Source of the DNA: Oscillospiraceae bacterium
GTDB lineage: Bacteria > Bacillota > Clostridia > UBA1381 > UBA9506
DNA length: 64,000 nt
Direction of reading: 5' to 3'
NCBI GenBank assembly: GCA_015069045.1
Contig: SVJJ01000006.1
Span: forward strand, 1 to 64,000
Part shown: positions 8,531 to 19,770 of the stretch, one piece after another
Layout: each line of letters opens with the position of its first letter
How positions within the stretch are numbered: position 1 is the first letter of the stretch
The notes under the pieces: model-generated
Databases searched by the model: none
Told to the model about the DNA's origin: nothing
Seen by the model: the letters and a program-made list of their open reading frames with translations, nothing else
Translations under genes and position numbers: made by a program

Positions 8531-10903
8531 TTACCGTAAAACTGCGCCGGCATCCTTTTCCAATGCCGCTAAAATATCGGTAACTGTCTGGGTTACTTCA
8601 GCATCGGTTAGGGTTTTATCCATAGATTGCAGCGTCAAAGAATAGGCCATGGATTTTTTACCTTCCGGTACCTGCTTACCTTTGTACACGTCAAACAAAC
8701 GCAAACCTGCAAACAAATTCTTTGCCTTTTTCCGAATAATGGCCTCAATGTCAGCTGCGGGCACCTTGTCATCGACCAATATTGCCAAATCACGATTAAC
8801 GGAAGGATATTTCGGCAGAGGATGATAGATTTTAGTGTTTTTGCCATAGATAAGCAAATCGGGTATGTTTATTTGCGCAATATAAATTTCCCTATCTGCT
8901 CCGTATCGGTCACACACATCCGGATGAATTTGCCCTAAAACGCCAATCTCCTTTTTCCCAACGGAAATAGATGCACATCGGCCGGGATGAAAGGTAGGAT
9001 TCTCGCTGTCTGCCGTAAAGCGAACACCCGATACGCCCACACCGTCGATCAATGTCTCTACAACACCTTTTAAATCATAAAAATCACAGTTCCCATACAT
9101 GCCCAACGCAACAACAGAACGTTCCTCCGGTAAATCCTCTTCCTCTCTAGGCAAGTAAATGGTGGCAATCTCATAAAGAGCGGCACTCTCTGCTCTATAA
9201 TTCACATTTCGTGCCAAGGTTTCCAGCATGGAATGGATAGCCGTCGTCCGCATAATCGAGTTCTCAACCCCTAATGGATTTTGAATGGTCACTGCCGTAC
9301 GCAAAGGGCTATCTGCTGCAAGGTTAAGCTTATCAAACAGGTTAGGATTGGTAAAACTATAGGTCACAATCTCATTTAACCCACAACCGCAAAGCAAGTC
9401 TCTGATTTTATCTTCCAGCTTTTGAGACCGTGTTTTAATGCCATGAGCCGTTTCACCCCGCATTAAGGTGGAAGGAATTTTATCATAGCCGTAAATGCGT
9501 AAAATTTCTTCTGCCACGTCTGCAAAGCCCTCTACATCCTTACGGAAGGATGGGGGAATCACGGTATCCTTGTTAACAATAAAGCCTAGGGCACGCAAGG
9601 TGTCCTCCATAAACTGTTTATCAATATCTGTACCTAAAAAGGCATTAATTTTAGCTGCATCAAAGGGAATAATGTTAGGTGCTTCAACCTCCCCGCGAAT
9701 ATCAATCATGCCCCCAACTACATCACCGCAGCCAAGCTCCTCAATCAGCTGACAAGCACGCAAAATAGCCGGCTCTGTGTTTTCAGCATCCAAACCCTTT
9801 TCGTACCGGGCAGAGCTTTCTGTTCTCAAACCTAATTTTTTAGCCGTTTTTCGTACAAGGGGCGCTTTAAAAGTTGCCGATTCAAACAAAATTGTGGTGG
9901 TATCCTCTTTTATTTCCGAGTTCAAACCACCCATAACACCAGCCACACCTACAGGCTTTTTACCGTCACAAATCATCAGCATGCTTGTGTCTAATGTACG
10001 CTCCACATCATCTAAAGTCGTCAACATTTCTCCCTCTTTTGCCCGACGAACACAAACTGTATTCCCTTCTAAGTCACGCAGGTCAAAGGCATGCATGGGT
10101 TGACCATATTCCAGCATAATGTAATTGGTAATGTCCACAATGTTGTTAATGGCACGAATGCCGCAGGCTTGCAGACGTTCCTGCATCCACTTGGGGGAGG
10201 GGCCAATTTTTACATTTTGCACAACCTTACCGCAATAGCGCAGACATCCTTCTGTATCTTCAACCGAAATCGTAACAAAATCGTGAATATCTCCGCCGCA
10301 GCCTGTAACTGCAGGGGTTTTGACAGCAAAAGGACGACCAAAGGTTACGGCTGTTTCCCTTGCCAAGCCAATCACGGATAAACAATCCGGTCTGTTGGAG
10401 GTAATTTCAAAATCAACAATGTTTTCATCTAAATGAAAAACTTCCCGAATATCCATCCCAGCAGGCAGACCATCATCTAAAATTAAAATACCGTATTCCG
10501 CATCAGGAAAATCACTTTCACTCATGCCCAATTCCTCATAGGAACAAAGCATCCCGGCAGATTCAACACCACGTAATTTACCGGTTTTAATCTTAGTACC
10601 ATCCGGCAACAAGGCCCCATTTAAAGCAACGGGTACCGTTTGTCCTACCTTAACATTAGGCGCACCGGTTACAATCTGCAATTGCTCTTTGCCCACATCA
10701 ATTTGACAAACCACCAGCTTGTCTGCATCCGGGTGAGGCGTAATATCCTTAATTTTTCCCACAACCACATTTAAGAGATTATCGCCAAGATTTTCAATGC
10801 CCTCAACCTTTGAACCGGACATGGTCATGGCATGGTTGTAGGCTTCCGGTGTAATACCGGTCATATCTGTATAGTCACTGAGCCAACTCATGGGTATTTT
10901 CAT
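8531..10903 (-). CDS. pheT: Phenylalanyl-tRNA synthetase beta subunit
   Basis: MKIPMSWLSDYTD start, tRNA-binding domain, B3/4, B5, FDX-ACB C-terminus. Confidence 0.97.
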   Translation of the reverse strand: MKIPMSWLSDYTDMTGITPEAYNHAMTMSGSKVEGIENLGDNLLNVVVGKIKDITPHPDADKLVVCQIDVGKEQLQIVTGAPNVKVGQTVPVALNGALLPDGTKIKTGKLRGVESAGMLCSYEELGMSESDFPDAEYGILILDDGLPAGMDIREVFHLDENIVDFEITSNRPDCLSVIGLARETAVTFGRPFAVKTPAVTGCGGDIHDFVTISVEDTEGCLRYCGKVVQNVKIGPSPKWMQERLQACGIRAINNIVDITNYIMLEYGQPMHAFDLRDLEGNTVCVRRAKEGEMLTTLDDVERTLDTSMLMICDGKKPVGVAGVMGGLNSEIKEDTTTILFESATFKAPLVRKTAKKLGLRTESSARYEKGLDAENTEPAILRACQLIEELGCGDVVGGMIDIRGEVEAPNIIPFDAAKINAFLGTDIDKQFMEDTLRALGFIVNKDTVIPPSFRKDVEGFADVAEEILRIYGYDKIPSTLMRGETAHGIKTRSQKLEDKIRDLLCGCGLNEIVTYSFTNPNLFDKLNLAADSPLRTAVTIQNPLGVENSIMRTTAIHSMLETLARNVNYRAESAALYEIATIYLPREEEDLPEERSVVALGMYGNCDFYDLKGVVETLIDGVGVSGVRFTADSENPTFHPGRCASISVGKKEIGVLGQIHPDVCDRYGADREIYIAQINIPDLLIYGKNTKIYHPLPKYPSVNRDLAILVDDKVPAADIEAIIRKKAKNLFAGLRLFDVYKGKQVPEGKKSMAYSLTLQSMDKTLTDAEVTQTVTDILAALEKDAGAVLR

Positions 10904-10932
10904 TACTGCATCATCCTTTCCCTTTTCACTAA

Positions 10933-11952
10933 TTAAAACTGATTTAAAAACCGCAAATCGTTTTCATATAAAAGCCGCATATCGTCAATACTCATCCGTC
11001 GCATAACAATACGTTCTAAGCCCAAACCAAAGGCAAAGCCACTGTAAACAGATGGGTCGATTCCGCAACGCTCCAAAACTCTGGGGTGTACCATACCGGC
11101 ACCTAAAAGCTCAATAAAACCCTCGCCCTTGCACACACGACATCCTTTGCCACCACAAACAAAACAGGATACATCCACTTCGGCTGAAGGCTCCGTAAAG
11201 GGGAAATGATGAGGACGAAAACGCAAAACTGCATCCTCTCCATACAGGGTCTTCATAAATATCTCTAAAGTTCCCTTCAAATCACCCATGGTAATGCCCT
11301 TATCCACCACCAAACCCTCAATTTGATGAAAGACCGGTGAATGGGTAGCGTCCACCGCATCACTTCGATATACGCGACCGGGAGCAATCACGCGAATAGG
11401 CGGCTCTTGGTTTTGCATAACCCGGGCTTGTACCGATGAGGTTTGCGAACGCAAAACTACGTTATCATTAATATAAAATGTATCCTGCGTATCTCGTGCC
11501 GGATGGTCCGCCGGAATATTTAAAGCCTCAAAGTTAAAGTAATCATATTCAACTTCAGGCCCTTCCACAATGGAAAATCCCATGCCTATAAAAATATCCT
11601 TTACCTCATTAAGCACCGTAGTTAAAGGATGAAGTTTTCCTAAACGCGGCGTGCGACCACCCATGGTAACATCCAGGGTTTCTGCCTGTAATTTTTCCTT
11701 GCGGGCAGCAGACATTAAAATGTTTTTTTGTTTTTCCAGTTCGCTTTCAATAAAGGCACGCACCTCATTAGCCAGCTGACCAATTAAAGGACGCTCCTCA
11801 GCCGATAAACCGCCCATGCCGCGGAGAATGGCTGTCAGCTCCCCCTTTTTGCCCAATAACCCAATCCGCAACTCCTCCAACTCATTCAAATCATGAGCCG
11901 CCAACAAAGCTGCCTCGGCCTTTTTCTTCATACTCATTAATTGCTCTTTCAC
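10933..11952 (-). CDS. pheS: Phenylalanyl-tRNA synthetase alpha subunit (likely GTG start at 11952; ATG at 11970 also possible)
   Basis: [19 protein letters not shown], class II motifs, [31 protein letters not shown]. Confidence 0.95.
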   Translation of the reverse strand: MKEQLMSMKKKAEAALLAAHDLNELEELRIGLLGKKGELTAILRGMGGLSAEERPLIGQLANEVRAFIESELEKQKNILMSAARKEKLQAETLDVTMGGRTPRLGKLHPLTTVLNEVKDIFIGMGFSIVEGPEVEYDYFNFEALNIPADHPARDTQDTFYINDNVVLRSQTSSVQARVMQNQEPPIRVIAPGRVYRSDAVDATHSPVFHQIEGLVVDKGITMGDLKGTLEIFMKTLYGEDAVLRFRPHHFPFTEPSAEVDVSCFVCGGKGCRVCKGEGFIELLGAGMVHPRVLERCGIDPSVYSGFAFGLGLERIVMRRMSIDDMRLLYENDLRFLNQF

Positions 11953-11980
11953 TAAAAAATCCCCTTTCATTGCCTAAATA

Positions 11981-12238
11981 AAAAGCTCGCCCCAAAAAAG
12001 GGACGAGCGAACAAGTCGTACGTGGTACCACCCTTATTTCCCAATGCATAAGCATCGGCTCTTTTTGCGTGTAACGTACGCCAACGACGTAACCTACAAG
12101 CCAACGGCCTTCAGCAACGCAGCTCCAAGGTGAAATTTCAAGTCTGCTCTTAACCGAATCCCCTTTCAGCCGGTGAGGAATTCTCTCTTTTTGAGGTGGA
12201 ACAGCTCTACTTTGCCTCATCATCGCTTTTATACATAT
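11981..12238 (-). promoter_or_regulatory. T-box leader (pheST)
   Basis: Minus strand AAGGGTGGTACCACG antiterminator box, terminator GCTCGTCCCTTTTTTGGGGCGAGCTTTTT; promoter TTGCAA-N17-TATAAT at 12245-12273. Confidence 0.93.
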
Positions 12239-12303
12239 ATTTGGATTATATCACAAGCAATCAATTTTTGCAAGATATTTTTTTATTTTACGTAAAATCT
12301 ACA

Positions 12304-13113
12304 TTATCTAAAAATGGAAAAGAACAAAATAACAACAATGCCCAATACAATGCGATACCAACCAAACACCTTAAAATCATGGCGCTTTACATAATCCACC
12401 AAAAACCTCACTGAAATCATAGACACTACATAGGCCACAAGCATAGCGACCAACAACAATCCCCACTCCATGCCTGTCATCACATAATCATTGGTAACCA
12501 GTTTTAATAGGCTAACGCCAAACATAACCGGAATCGCCAGGAAAAAGGAAAATTCCGCCGAAAGCTCTCGGGAACATCCTAACAGCATAGCCCCTAAAAT
12601 CGTAGCGCCGGAACGGGATGTACCCGGTACAATAGAAAGCACCTGAAATAAACCAATCAATAAGGCTGTCTTGTAAGTCATGTCGTTTGTATGCACAAAA
12701 ATTGCTGTTTTGTTCCGCCGTTCTATAAAGAGAAAGGCAATACCATAAAGAATTAAGGTAGCACTCACAACCCAGGGATTTTCAAAATGGTCCATAAAAT
12801 CATTGAGCACCAGACCAATCACCGCTGCGGGCACGCAGGCCACAACCACTTTAAACCACATAGACCAAGTGGCTCTTTGCTCCTCCTTTGTTTTAGAAGG
12901 GGCAAAGGGGTTTAACTTGTGAAAATAAAGGGTCACAATCGCCAAAATAGCACCCAGTTGAATTACATATAAAAACACATCCGTAGTTAAAAAGCTGCCC
13001 TGTGTTTTCATCAACTCATTCACTAAAATCATGTGCCCTGTGCTGCTAATAGGCAGCCATTCACTAATACCCTCTATAATACCCAGAATAATTGCTTTAA
13101 TAAAGTCCAACAC
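12304..13113 (-). CDS. uppP: Undecaprenyl-diphosphate phosphatase
   Basis: GIIEGISEWLPISSTGHMIL, PGTSRSGATI. Confidence 0.97.
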   Translation of the reverse strand: MLDFIKAIILGIIEGISEWLPISSTGHMILVNELMKTQGSFLTTDVFLYVIQLGAILAIVTLYFHKLNPFAPSKTKEEQRATWSMWFKVVVACVPAAVIGLVLNDFMDHFENPWVVSATLILYGIAFLFIERRNKTAIFVHTNDMTYKTALLIGLFQVLSIVPGTSRSGATILGAMLLGCSRELSAEFSFFLAIPVMFGVSLLKLVTNDYVMTGMEWGLLLVAMLVAYVVSMISVRFLVDYVKRHDFKVFGWYRIVLGIVVILFFSIFR

Positions 13114-13126
13114 ATCGGCCTCCCTC

Positions 13127-13753
13127 TTATTGCTTCTCTCTCAATTTTATATAGGATAAAATCATCTCCACAGAGCCGTAAACCCCTATATCTCCACTAT
13201 TTAAACACAAATCATAGTTACGCATGTCATTCCACCGTTCACCGGTATAGTAGTGATAAAAATTCGCCCGTTTCCTATCTGTTTTCTGTATCAACTCTTC
13301 TGCTTTCTCTACATCTATGTGATATAAACCACTAACTCGTTCTACTCGTTTTTCCATACTCCCGTACAAAAAAATTCTACACAAGTCCGGTTGTTTTCGT
13401 AAAATATAATCCGCACAACGACCTACAAAAACGCAAGGCCCTTTCTCTGCAAACTCGCGAATAATGTCAGATTGAACTTGAAAAATAGTTTCATCCATAT
13501 TGATCATAGGCATACCTGCATTTCCAACAGGGGGAGAATAAACCCCCAGCGCAAGGGAGTATAAAAAACTGGAGGTTTTGCGTTCATCTGCATGTTTAAA
13601 AATATTTTCATGGAGTCCGCTTTTTTTAGCCGCCTCAGCAATAATTTCCTTATCATATAAAGGAATGGACAGAGCCTCAGACAAAGCCTTTGCAATTTCT
13701 CTTCCGCCACTGCCAAACTGCCGACCAATGGTTATAATGGTTTTATGTTTCAT
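13127..13753 (-). CDS. Cytidylate kinase-like family protein
   Basis: TIGRQFGSGGREIAKALSEALSIPLYDKEII P-loop, CVFVGRCADYIL. Confidence 0.88.
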   Translation of the reverse strand: MKHKTIITIGRQFGSGGREIAKALSEALSIPLYDKEIIAEAAKKSGLHENIFKHADERKTSSFLYSLALGVYSPPVGNAGMPMINMDETIFQVQSDIIREFAEKGPCVFVGRCADYILRKQPDLCRIFLYGSMEKRVERVSGLYHIDVEKAEELIQKTDRKRANFYHYYTGERWNDMRNYDLCLNSGDIGVYGSVEMILSYIKLREKQ

Positions 13754-13795
13754 GGCCCACACCTCCTATTAACTTATATGCCTATAAAATCATAA

Positions 13796-14347
13796 TTACA
13801 ACTGATGTTCATCATAATGTGCACGTACACCGCCAATAAATTTCGGACGTGTCCGGGCACATAAAATCCGAGCCTTACCAATCATATCCATACTGAGTCG
13901 TACTGGTACCGCAACAGATTTAAGTTGCATGCCAATGAGAGTCCCTCCAATATCAATACCAGCATGGGCCGCCACACTCTCAACTGCCACGGGACACTCC
14001 ATGCGTTCATACGCCGTCGTGGCAAAGGAACCCCCTGCTTTAGGTTGTGGCACTACATTCACCGGCTCATAGCCAAATTTTTGAGCTGCCTCTTTTTCTA
14101 AAATCACGGCACGATTTAAATGCTCGCAGCATTGAGCCGCCAAATAAATCCCTTTATCATCTAAAATGGGCGCAATGCCCTCCCAAAGGGCCTGGGCAAT
14201 ATCAATACTTGAACCCTTTCCAATATGCTCCCCTGTCACCTCGCTGGTAGAGCAACCTACAACAAATATATCTCCCGTTTCTACATGGGCTGCCTCTACC
14301 AACTCTAATATGGCTTGTCTTGCCTCTTTTGTAATTTCAGAATACAT
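13796..14347 (-). CDS. TIGR01440/DUF436 family protein (YwlG-like)
   Basis: VVGCSTSEVTGEHIGKGSS, AAQCCEHLNRA, GIDIGGTLIGMQLK. Confidence 0.88.
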   Translation of the reverse strand: MYSEITKEARQAILELVEAAHVETGDIFVVGCSTSEVTGEHIGKGSSIDIAQALWEGIAPILDDKGIYLAAQCCEHLNRAVILEKEAAQKFGYEPVNVVPQPKAGGSFATTAYERMECPVAVESVAAHAGIDIGGTLIGMQLKSVAVPVRLSMDMIGKARILCARTRPKFIGGVRAHYDEHQL

Positions 14348-14531
14348 AACAATACTTCCTTTCCGTCTATAGAACCATTTTTAATACAACGTCTATCTCA
14401 TGGGCAGTCTAAAACAACAACACACTCTGCGGGTTATTCTAATATACTACGGTTCCTGCCTACAGTACAACTACCTTTTCTGTTTTTAGTATATCACATC
14501 AATATTACAAATTCAACTAAATCTAAAAATT

Positions 14532-14562
14532 TAAGGTATTTCCAGCAGGAAATACCTTAAAA
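14532..14562 (-). terminator. Intrinsic terminator
   Basis: AAGGTATTTCC-TGCT-GGAAATACCTT then AAATTTTT on minus strand. Confidence 0.6.
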
Positions 14563-14567
14563 ACTTA

Positions 14568-15266
14568 TCACGTTTTTTCAAAATAATTACAGCTATAAAA
14601 AAACTCAATTTCATCATCTTTTTTTATCTTATACTGGGAACAGCCATGTGTTGGCGTTACCCCATTAACCTTATAAAGCCATCCTGAACAATCTCCGCAG
14701 TCGAATTCGTAAAGATTTCCTATCCCTTTTATATAGGCAGAATCGTACATTGGAGTTTTTTCAAATTCAAAATGAATTTGTGCATTTTTCAGTTCTCTAA
14801 GCAGCACATCAAAAACACTTTCGCCTTCGTTAAAAATCACTTTAGGCAGCGACAAAATAATGCCGTCTTCAGGTATTATTGATTGTTTGCTTTCTGTTAG
14901 TAATTCGGGATTTTCTATGACAGCATCACATCTAATGGATAAACTACAAGTTAACGTCTTTTCAACGTCTCTTTCATCCGACTCTTCTCCTGGTTCAGGT
15001 GTAAATATCGGTTTAATTTCATTTTCCGAAAAAGTATCATTTTCCTCTTGGGCCGCACAAATATGTGTTGGCTCATCAGTCGGCAGCTTAAAATCTTGCT
15101 CAACTTTTTCTGTCTCTTTTTCGTCTTCTTGTAAAGAAATCTCCATGCTTGACAATTCTTCTGTATATTCTTTTTGTTCCACAGGATTTGTATGTAAAAA
15201 GATAAGAATACAAAAAGCAATTAAAAGTACCCCTATAACAAGTACTATATTCTTGTTTTTCTTCAT
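14568..15266 (-). CDS. Membrane-anchored DUF4430 (transcobalamin beta-domain-like) protein
   Basis: N-terminal TM, Glu-rich linker, C-terminal FDCGDCSGWLYKVNGVTPTHGCSQYKIKKDDEIEFFYSC. Confidence 0.8.
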   Translation of the reverse strand: MKKNKNIVLVIGVLLIAFCILIFLHTNPVEQKEYTEELSSMEISLQEDEKETEKVEQDFKLPTDEPTHICAAQEENDTFSENEIKPIFTPEPGEESDERDVEKTLTCSLSIRCDAVIENPELLTESKQSIIPEDGIILSLPKVIFNEGESVFDVLLRELKNAQIHFEFEKTPMYDSAYIKGIGNLYEFDCGDCSGWLYKVNGVTPTHGCSQYKIKKDDEIEFFYSCNYFEKT

Positions 15267-17812
15267 GCCGACTGTTGTTCCACCTCCGCAAATCTTACAA
15301 GCATCATGGCAACCTCTGCCCTTGTAATCTCACTTTTCGGTGCTATTTTTTTGCCATCTTGGCCTTGAATCACACCGCTCGATATCATATAGTTGATTGC
15401 GTCTGCAGCATATGGAGATATGTCTTCAAAATCTTCAAATGCAGCGCTTTCGTTCTCCTTTTGTGTTGTTAGATTATAGCCTCTAAATGCAGCATATCTA
15501 AACAAAATAGCCGAAACTTGTTCTCTTGTTATTTTCTCCTCCGGTGCAAATTCAGTATCTGTCACGCCGTTTATTATGCCATTTTCTGCCGCCCATTTTA
15601 CACCTTCAGTATACCACATATCATCTTTTATATCTGTGAATGAATTATCCAATGTAGCGTCTGAACAATTGTCGGCCCTATATAAAACCGTAACAAGCAT
15701 TGCTCTTGTCATAGGAGCATCCGGCTCAAAACCTCTATCTGTACCCTTAAACAAATTATTCTCATATACATACTTGACTGCTGGAAAATACCAGTTATCA
15801 CTTGTAACATCCGCAAATGTATTTTTAGTTAAAATTAGTTTTTCTGCTTCGGCTTTTATTTCCTCCTCTGTTTTTTGCTCGTTCTGCTCCTTATTTATGT
15901 CGTCGGTAGTTTTGTCATCTTCCTTCTCATCATTCTTGTTAGTGATGCCACCTCCTGAAGGACCATTGCCGCCGGAATCTTTAACAAGTACAATCGATAT
16001 GTTTTTAGGCATACGGTTTAAAACATCTTCTGCTGTTATCTCCACCGTACAAGCCGTAGACACATAACCACTGGTGGAAATGCTAAATACATATGTACCC
16101 TCACCAAGGTCAAAATAGCTGTCTGCTACCTTATCTATTCCCTCTGCTGCAATCGTCGCTGTTTTTGGTACAACTTCAAACACCACAGGGCAAAAGACTG
16201 TTTGAGGCACATTTGCCTCCTTCATATCTTTGTCTTTAAAATCATACACCGCTCTATCGATACCCTCTGCAAGAATTCTCCAAGCCAACAGTCCTCTAAA
16301 GCCCTGTTCTGTTGCAAAAGCATTAGAAAAGCCATCCTTTTCTTCCGTAGCCATCGAAACAAGTCCGTCGATCAGGCTCATCTCTGCGTTTTTCACATCT
16401 GCCGAATCAATACCAAGAGCAGAAAGTCCGCAAATTGCAAGGCCGGTAGAAGCCGATTCATACCCTTCATATCCATCAATAAGACCATCAACGCGCTGAT
16501 TCGACTTTAGGATTATAACCGCTTCATCTATGACTGCTTTTATATCCTCACGCGTATGATAATACGGCGCCAGAGCAAGCAACATTGGGGTAAGTGCGTC
16601 TGTTCCAAATGCAGTATCCTGCCAACTCGTTTTACTTGTAAGGGCTGCCGTTATGAGATACTCCATCTGCTCATCCGTAGCATAATCCTCTGCTTGAGAT
16701 AGTGCAATGATCACATATGGCAAAGTATAGATATTTGTTATGCTCTCATCTTCTTTTTCAACTAATGCAATAAGCTTTGCTATAACATCGTCTTTTTTAA
16801 ATTCTTTTGTATAAACTTTTTTTGCATCGTAGCCCATAGCTCTGAGAGAAAGACTGTATTTCGCCAAATCCCCCGCTGTTGTTGCATTGCTTGCAGCAGC
16901 AACGATCAACTCCAGTGCTTCTTGCTTCTTATCCTTTGAAAATACATTTTTACTCTCAGGATAAAGTTCTTCATAAACCGACATATCTGCAACAATCCAC
17001 GGTAGATTGCCTCCTGCATCCTCCAAATTCATCTTTGAATAACCGGCTGCAATATTGTGGATCATTGCAATTTCCGGACGTTCATGTACTTTAACTACGC
17101 AAAGCGGCGCAGTAATTGCAGGTCTTGTTTCATTGTTTAAAATTTTTTCTTTTTTTGCAGAAATAATGTACTCCCCTACATCATGAAATACAATCGACAC
17201 TTCTGCGTTTTCGTCTGTTACATGTACTGTCTCTTCACCATTTATAGTAATAATTGCGTCTTGACAAGGCAAAAAAATATTCTGCCAATTTTCGTCAAAA
17301 CCGCCGACAGCGGAAAGTGTAAGTTTGATCTCATTTCCTTTATAAACATCTATTACTGCACTGTCGAATTTAGCATAACTTTCAGTGTCAGGGTATAAAT
17401 TTTTATAGATGGAAGCATCAATAAAATCCCCGTTATCAACTATGTGTTCAAGTCCACTAACTGACTCCATTCCGCCATTGACTTGATACCCAAAATTATA
17501 GCTCGTATCACCCCAAAACTTGTCCACGCCAAAACCCCACTCTCCTACACTTGAAGCATATCCTTCTGTTCCGCCTTCATAGTGGTTTTTGTGCGCCTCT
17601 AAAAAAACGTCGTCAAGGTTATACTCTGTTTTTCCGCTTAATTCTATGCCAACATACGCCATATCCTTTCCGTTTTTATCTTTTACTATTTCTCCATATT
17701 GACTTACGCAAAGATATACGGTTATGCTCTCCGATGCCTGCTCTCCAAAAACCGGAGCAACACCTAAAATCATAATAAGCACTACAAAAATTGATACTAT
17801 TCTCTTGTACAT
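15263..17812 (-). CDS. Secreted SLH-domain surface protein with DUF4430-like and prenyltransferase/terpene-cyclase-like repeat regions; candidate cobalamin-binding protein
   Basis: Signal peptide MYKRIVSIFVVLIMILGVAPVFG; N-terminal DUF4430-like FGYQVNGGMESVSGLEHIVDNGDFIDASIY; central helical repeats; three C-terminal SLH repeats; start ATG at 17812 with RBS AAAGGGTG rather than ORF-track start 17860. Confidence 0.8.
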   Translation of the reverse strand: MYKRIVSIFVVLIMILGVAPVFGEQASESITVYLCVSQYGEIVKDKNGKDMAYVGIELSGKTEYNLDDVFLEAHKNHYEGGTEGYASSVGEWGFGVDKFWGDTSYNFGYQVNGGMESVSGLEHIVDNGDFIDASIYKNLYPDTESYAKFDSAVIDVYKGNEIKLTLSAVGGFDENWQNIFLPCQDAIITINGEETVHVTDENAEVSIVFHDVGEYIISAKKEKILNNETRPAITAPLCVVKVHERPEIAMIHNIAAGYSKMNLEDAGGNLPWIVADMSVYEELYPESKNVFSKDKKQEALELIVAAASNATTAGDLAKYSLSLRAMGYDAKKVYTKEFKKDDVIAKLIALVEKEDESITNIYTLPYVIIALSQAEDYATDEQMEYLITAALTSKTSWQDTAFGTDALTPMLLALAPYYHTREDIKAVIDEAVIILKSNQRVDGLIDGYEGYESASTGLAICGLSALGIDSADVKNAEMSLIDGLVSMATEEKDGFSNAFATEQGFRGLLAWRILAEGIDRAVYDFKDKDMKEANVPQTVFCPVVFEVVPKTATIAAEGIDKVADSYFDLGEGTYVFSISTSGYVSTACTVEITAEDVLNRMPKNISIVLVKDSGGNGPSGGGITNKNDEKEDDKTTDDINKEQNEQKTEEEIKAEAEKLILTKNTFADVTSDNWYFPAVKYVYENNLFKGTDRGFEPDAPMTRAMLVTVLYRADNCSDATLDNSFTDIKDDMWYTEGVKWAAENGIINGVTDTEFAPEEKITREQVSAILFRYAAFRGYNLTTQKENESAAFEDFEDISPYAADAINYMISSGVIQGQDGKKIAPKSEITRAEVAMMLVRFAEVEQQSA

Positions 17813-17847
17813 TTTTAAACACCCTTTCTTTTGTTTATTATATATAA

Positions 17848-17891
17848 AAAGCTGTGGCATTTTTCTTGTTGAAAAAATGCCACAGCTGTGT
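17848..17891 (-). terminator. Rho-independent terminator, expression platform of the cobalamin riboswitch
   Basis: Minus strand AGCTGTGGCATTTTT-TCAACAAG-AAAAATGCCACAGCTTTTTAT, between aptamer and start codon. Confidence 0.88.
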
Positions 17892-17969
17892 TTTCCTGTA
17901 AGCGTTCACAAAACAAACGCAAAAAGGTTTTTTGCGCTTGTAAAAATTATTCCCATACGGAATAATATC

Positions 17970-18165
17970 AAAGCAGGTCTTCCGACTCATATCATATAAA
18001 GCAAAAACTTCGCATTTTTATGTCCTGCCTTCTCAGTTTCCCAATGACCGGCTTTCACCGACGGGCATAAAAACATTTGATATATACGGCGACAGTAATC
18101 GTCACGGGTTCTAACCGTGTTCCCTCTTCACCTGCGGCACCTATAAGCAGTACCGCCGACACTTT
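17970..18165 (-). promoter_or_regulatory. Cobalamin (B12) riboswitch
   Basis: Minus strand AGGTGCCGCAGGTGAAGAGGGAACACGGTTAGAACCCGTGACGATTACTGTCGCCG ... GAAACTGAGAAGGCAGG ... GAGTCGGAAGACCTGC. Confidence 0.95.
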
Positions 18166-18226
18166 GTGTGAAATATTAAATTTTTTATAGCCTACTTTTA
18201 TATTAAATATTTAAACGATAGAAAAG

Positions 18227-18257
18227 ATGCAGAACGAAACCAATCGTTCTGCACTTT
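18227..18257 (-). terminator. Intrinsic terminator of amino-acid ABC operon
   Basis: GTGCAGAACGATTGGTTTCGTTCTGCATCTTTTC on minus strand. Confidence 0.65.
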
Positions 18258-18263
18258 TTCTAC

Positions 18264-19016
18264 TCATAATACTTTGTTTAAGAAATCAATTGTTCTGGGA
18301 TTTTGAGGATTTTTAAAAATATCCTCAGGCTTTCCTTCCTCCACAATGACACCTTCATCCATAAACAAAACCCGGTCTGCTACCTCGCGGGCAAACCCCA
18401 TCTCATGGGTAACCACAACCATCGTCATGCCGTTTTTAGCAAGGTTTTTCATGACTGCCAAAACCTCACCCACCATTTCCGGGTCTAAAGCAGAGGTAGG
18501 CTCATCAAAAAGCATAATATCCGGAGACATTGCAAGCGCTCTTGCAATCGCAACTCGTTGTTTTTGCCCACCGGAAAGTTGGGAAGGATAACTGTCGGCC
18601 TTATCTGAAAGACCAACTGTTTCCAAAAGCTCAAGAGCCCGTTTCCTGGCCTGTTCCTTGGTTAGTTTTTTTAAATCTACAGGGGCAAGCATCAGGTTGT
18701 CAATCACATTCATATTGGCAAATAAATTAAAGTGCTGAAACACCATGCCAATATTTTCTCTCACCTTGTTCATATTAATTTTTTTATCATTAATATGATA
18801 CTCATCAATCACAATCTCGCCCGAAGTTATATCTTCTAACTTGTTTAAACACCTTAAAAAGGTAGATTTACCTGAACCAGAAGGCCCAATAATGCACACC
18901 ACTTCTCCTTCGTAAACATCCGTGGAAATACCGCGCAAAACCTCGTTGTGACCGAAATTTTTAGTTAGGTCCTGAACATGAATTTTAATGCTATTTTTAT
19001 TTACGGTCACGGGCAA
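18264..19016 (-). CDS. Polar amino acid ABC transporter, ATP-binding protein (GlnQ-like)
   Basis: Walker [44 protein letters not shown]. Confidence 0.95.
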   Translation of the reverse strand: MPVTVNKNSIKIHVQDLTKNFGHNEVLRGISTDVYEGEVVCIIGPSGSGKSTFLRCLNKLEDITSGEIVIDEYHINDKKINMNKVRENIGMVFQHFNLFANMNVIDNLMLAPVDLKKLTKEQARKRALELLETVGLSDKADSYPSQLSGGQKQRVAIARALAMSPDIMLFDEPTSALDPEMVGEVLAVMKNLAKNGMTMVVVTHEMGFAREVADRVLFMDEGVIVEEGKPEDIFKNPQNPRTIDFLNKVL

Positions 19017-19722
19017 GTCTCCTTTCTAATGCATTGGCAACCTGTTGCAAGGCTAAAATAACCACCAAATACATAATCGCCACAATGCCCCAGGTCTCAA
19101 AGGATTTAAAGGTAATGGAAATAACGTTTTGTGCCCTGTTAACAAGTTCTGGAAATCCAATAACAGATAAAATAGATGTATCTTTCAGGGTGATAATAAA
19201 CTGGTTAACAATGCTGGGAATCATATTTTTAATAGCCTGAGGCAACACCACGCGAAACATGGAGCGCCAATAGGAAAGACCTAGGCTTCTGGCAGCCTCC
19301 ATCTGGCCTGGGTCAATTGCCTGAATACCTGCACGAATAATTTCAGACATATAGGCACCGCAGTTGACAGCCAAACAAATTGTACCGGCTTGCAACGATG
19401 AAAAAACCAAAGATAACCCGGCGTTTTTCAGACCATAGGGGACACCATAAAAAACAAAAAAAGCCAACACAATCATTGGTACCCCACGGATTAAATTGAC
19501 ATATATTTTAGCTATCGTTCTTGAGGTTTTACTATCTACAACACTGGCCAAGCCAAAGATGATACCTAAAATACAACCAAAAAATAGTCCCAACAAGGCC
19601 AACAACAGCGTTTGACCCATGGCGGTCAAAAGAAGTGTGCCGTATGTGCCTATAATGTGAGCCATTGAGAGATAACCCCCTACATAGTAAATAAATGGAC
19701 TGCAGTACATACTACAGCCCAT
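18997..19722 (-). CDS. Polar amino acid ABC transporter, permease
   Basis: His/Glu/Gln/Arg/opine permease motifs, [50 protein letters not shown]. Confidence 0.95.
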   Translation of the reverse strand: MGCSMYCSPFIYYVGGYLSMAHIIGTYGTLLLTAMGQTLLLALLGLFFGCILGIIFGLASVVDSKTSRTIAKIYVNLIRGVPMIVLAFFVFYGVPYGLKNAGLSLVFSSLQAGTICLAVNCGAYMSEIIRAGIQAIDPGQMEAARSLGLSYWRSMFRVVLPQAIKNMIPSIVNQFIITLKDTSILSVIGFPELVNRAQNVISITFKSFETWGIVAIMYLVVILALQQVANALERRLARDRK

Positions 19723-19770
19723 TTTGGTGTCAAATAAGAAAGGCTACAATGCGTATCCGCAGTAAATGAA

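Noticed and set aside
14860-15327. 155-aa Ser-rich + ORF
   Set aside because: Antisense to the DUF4430 gene
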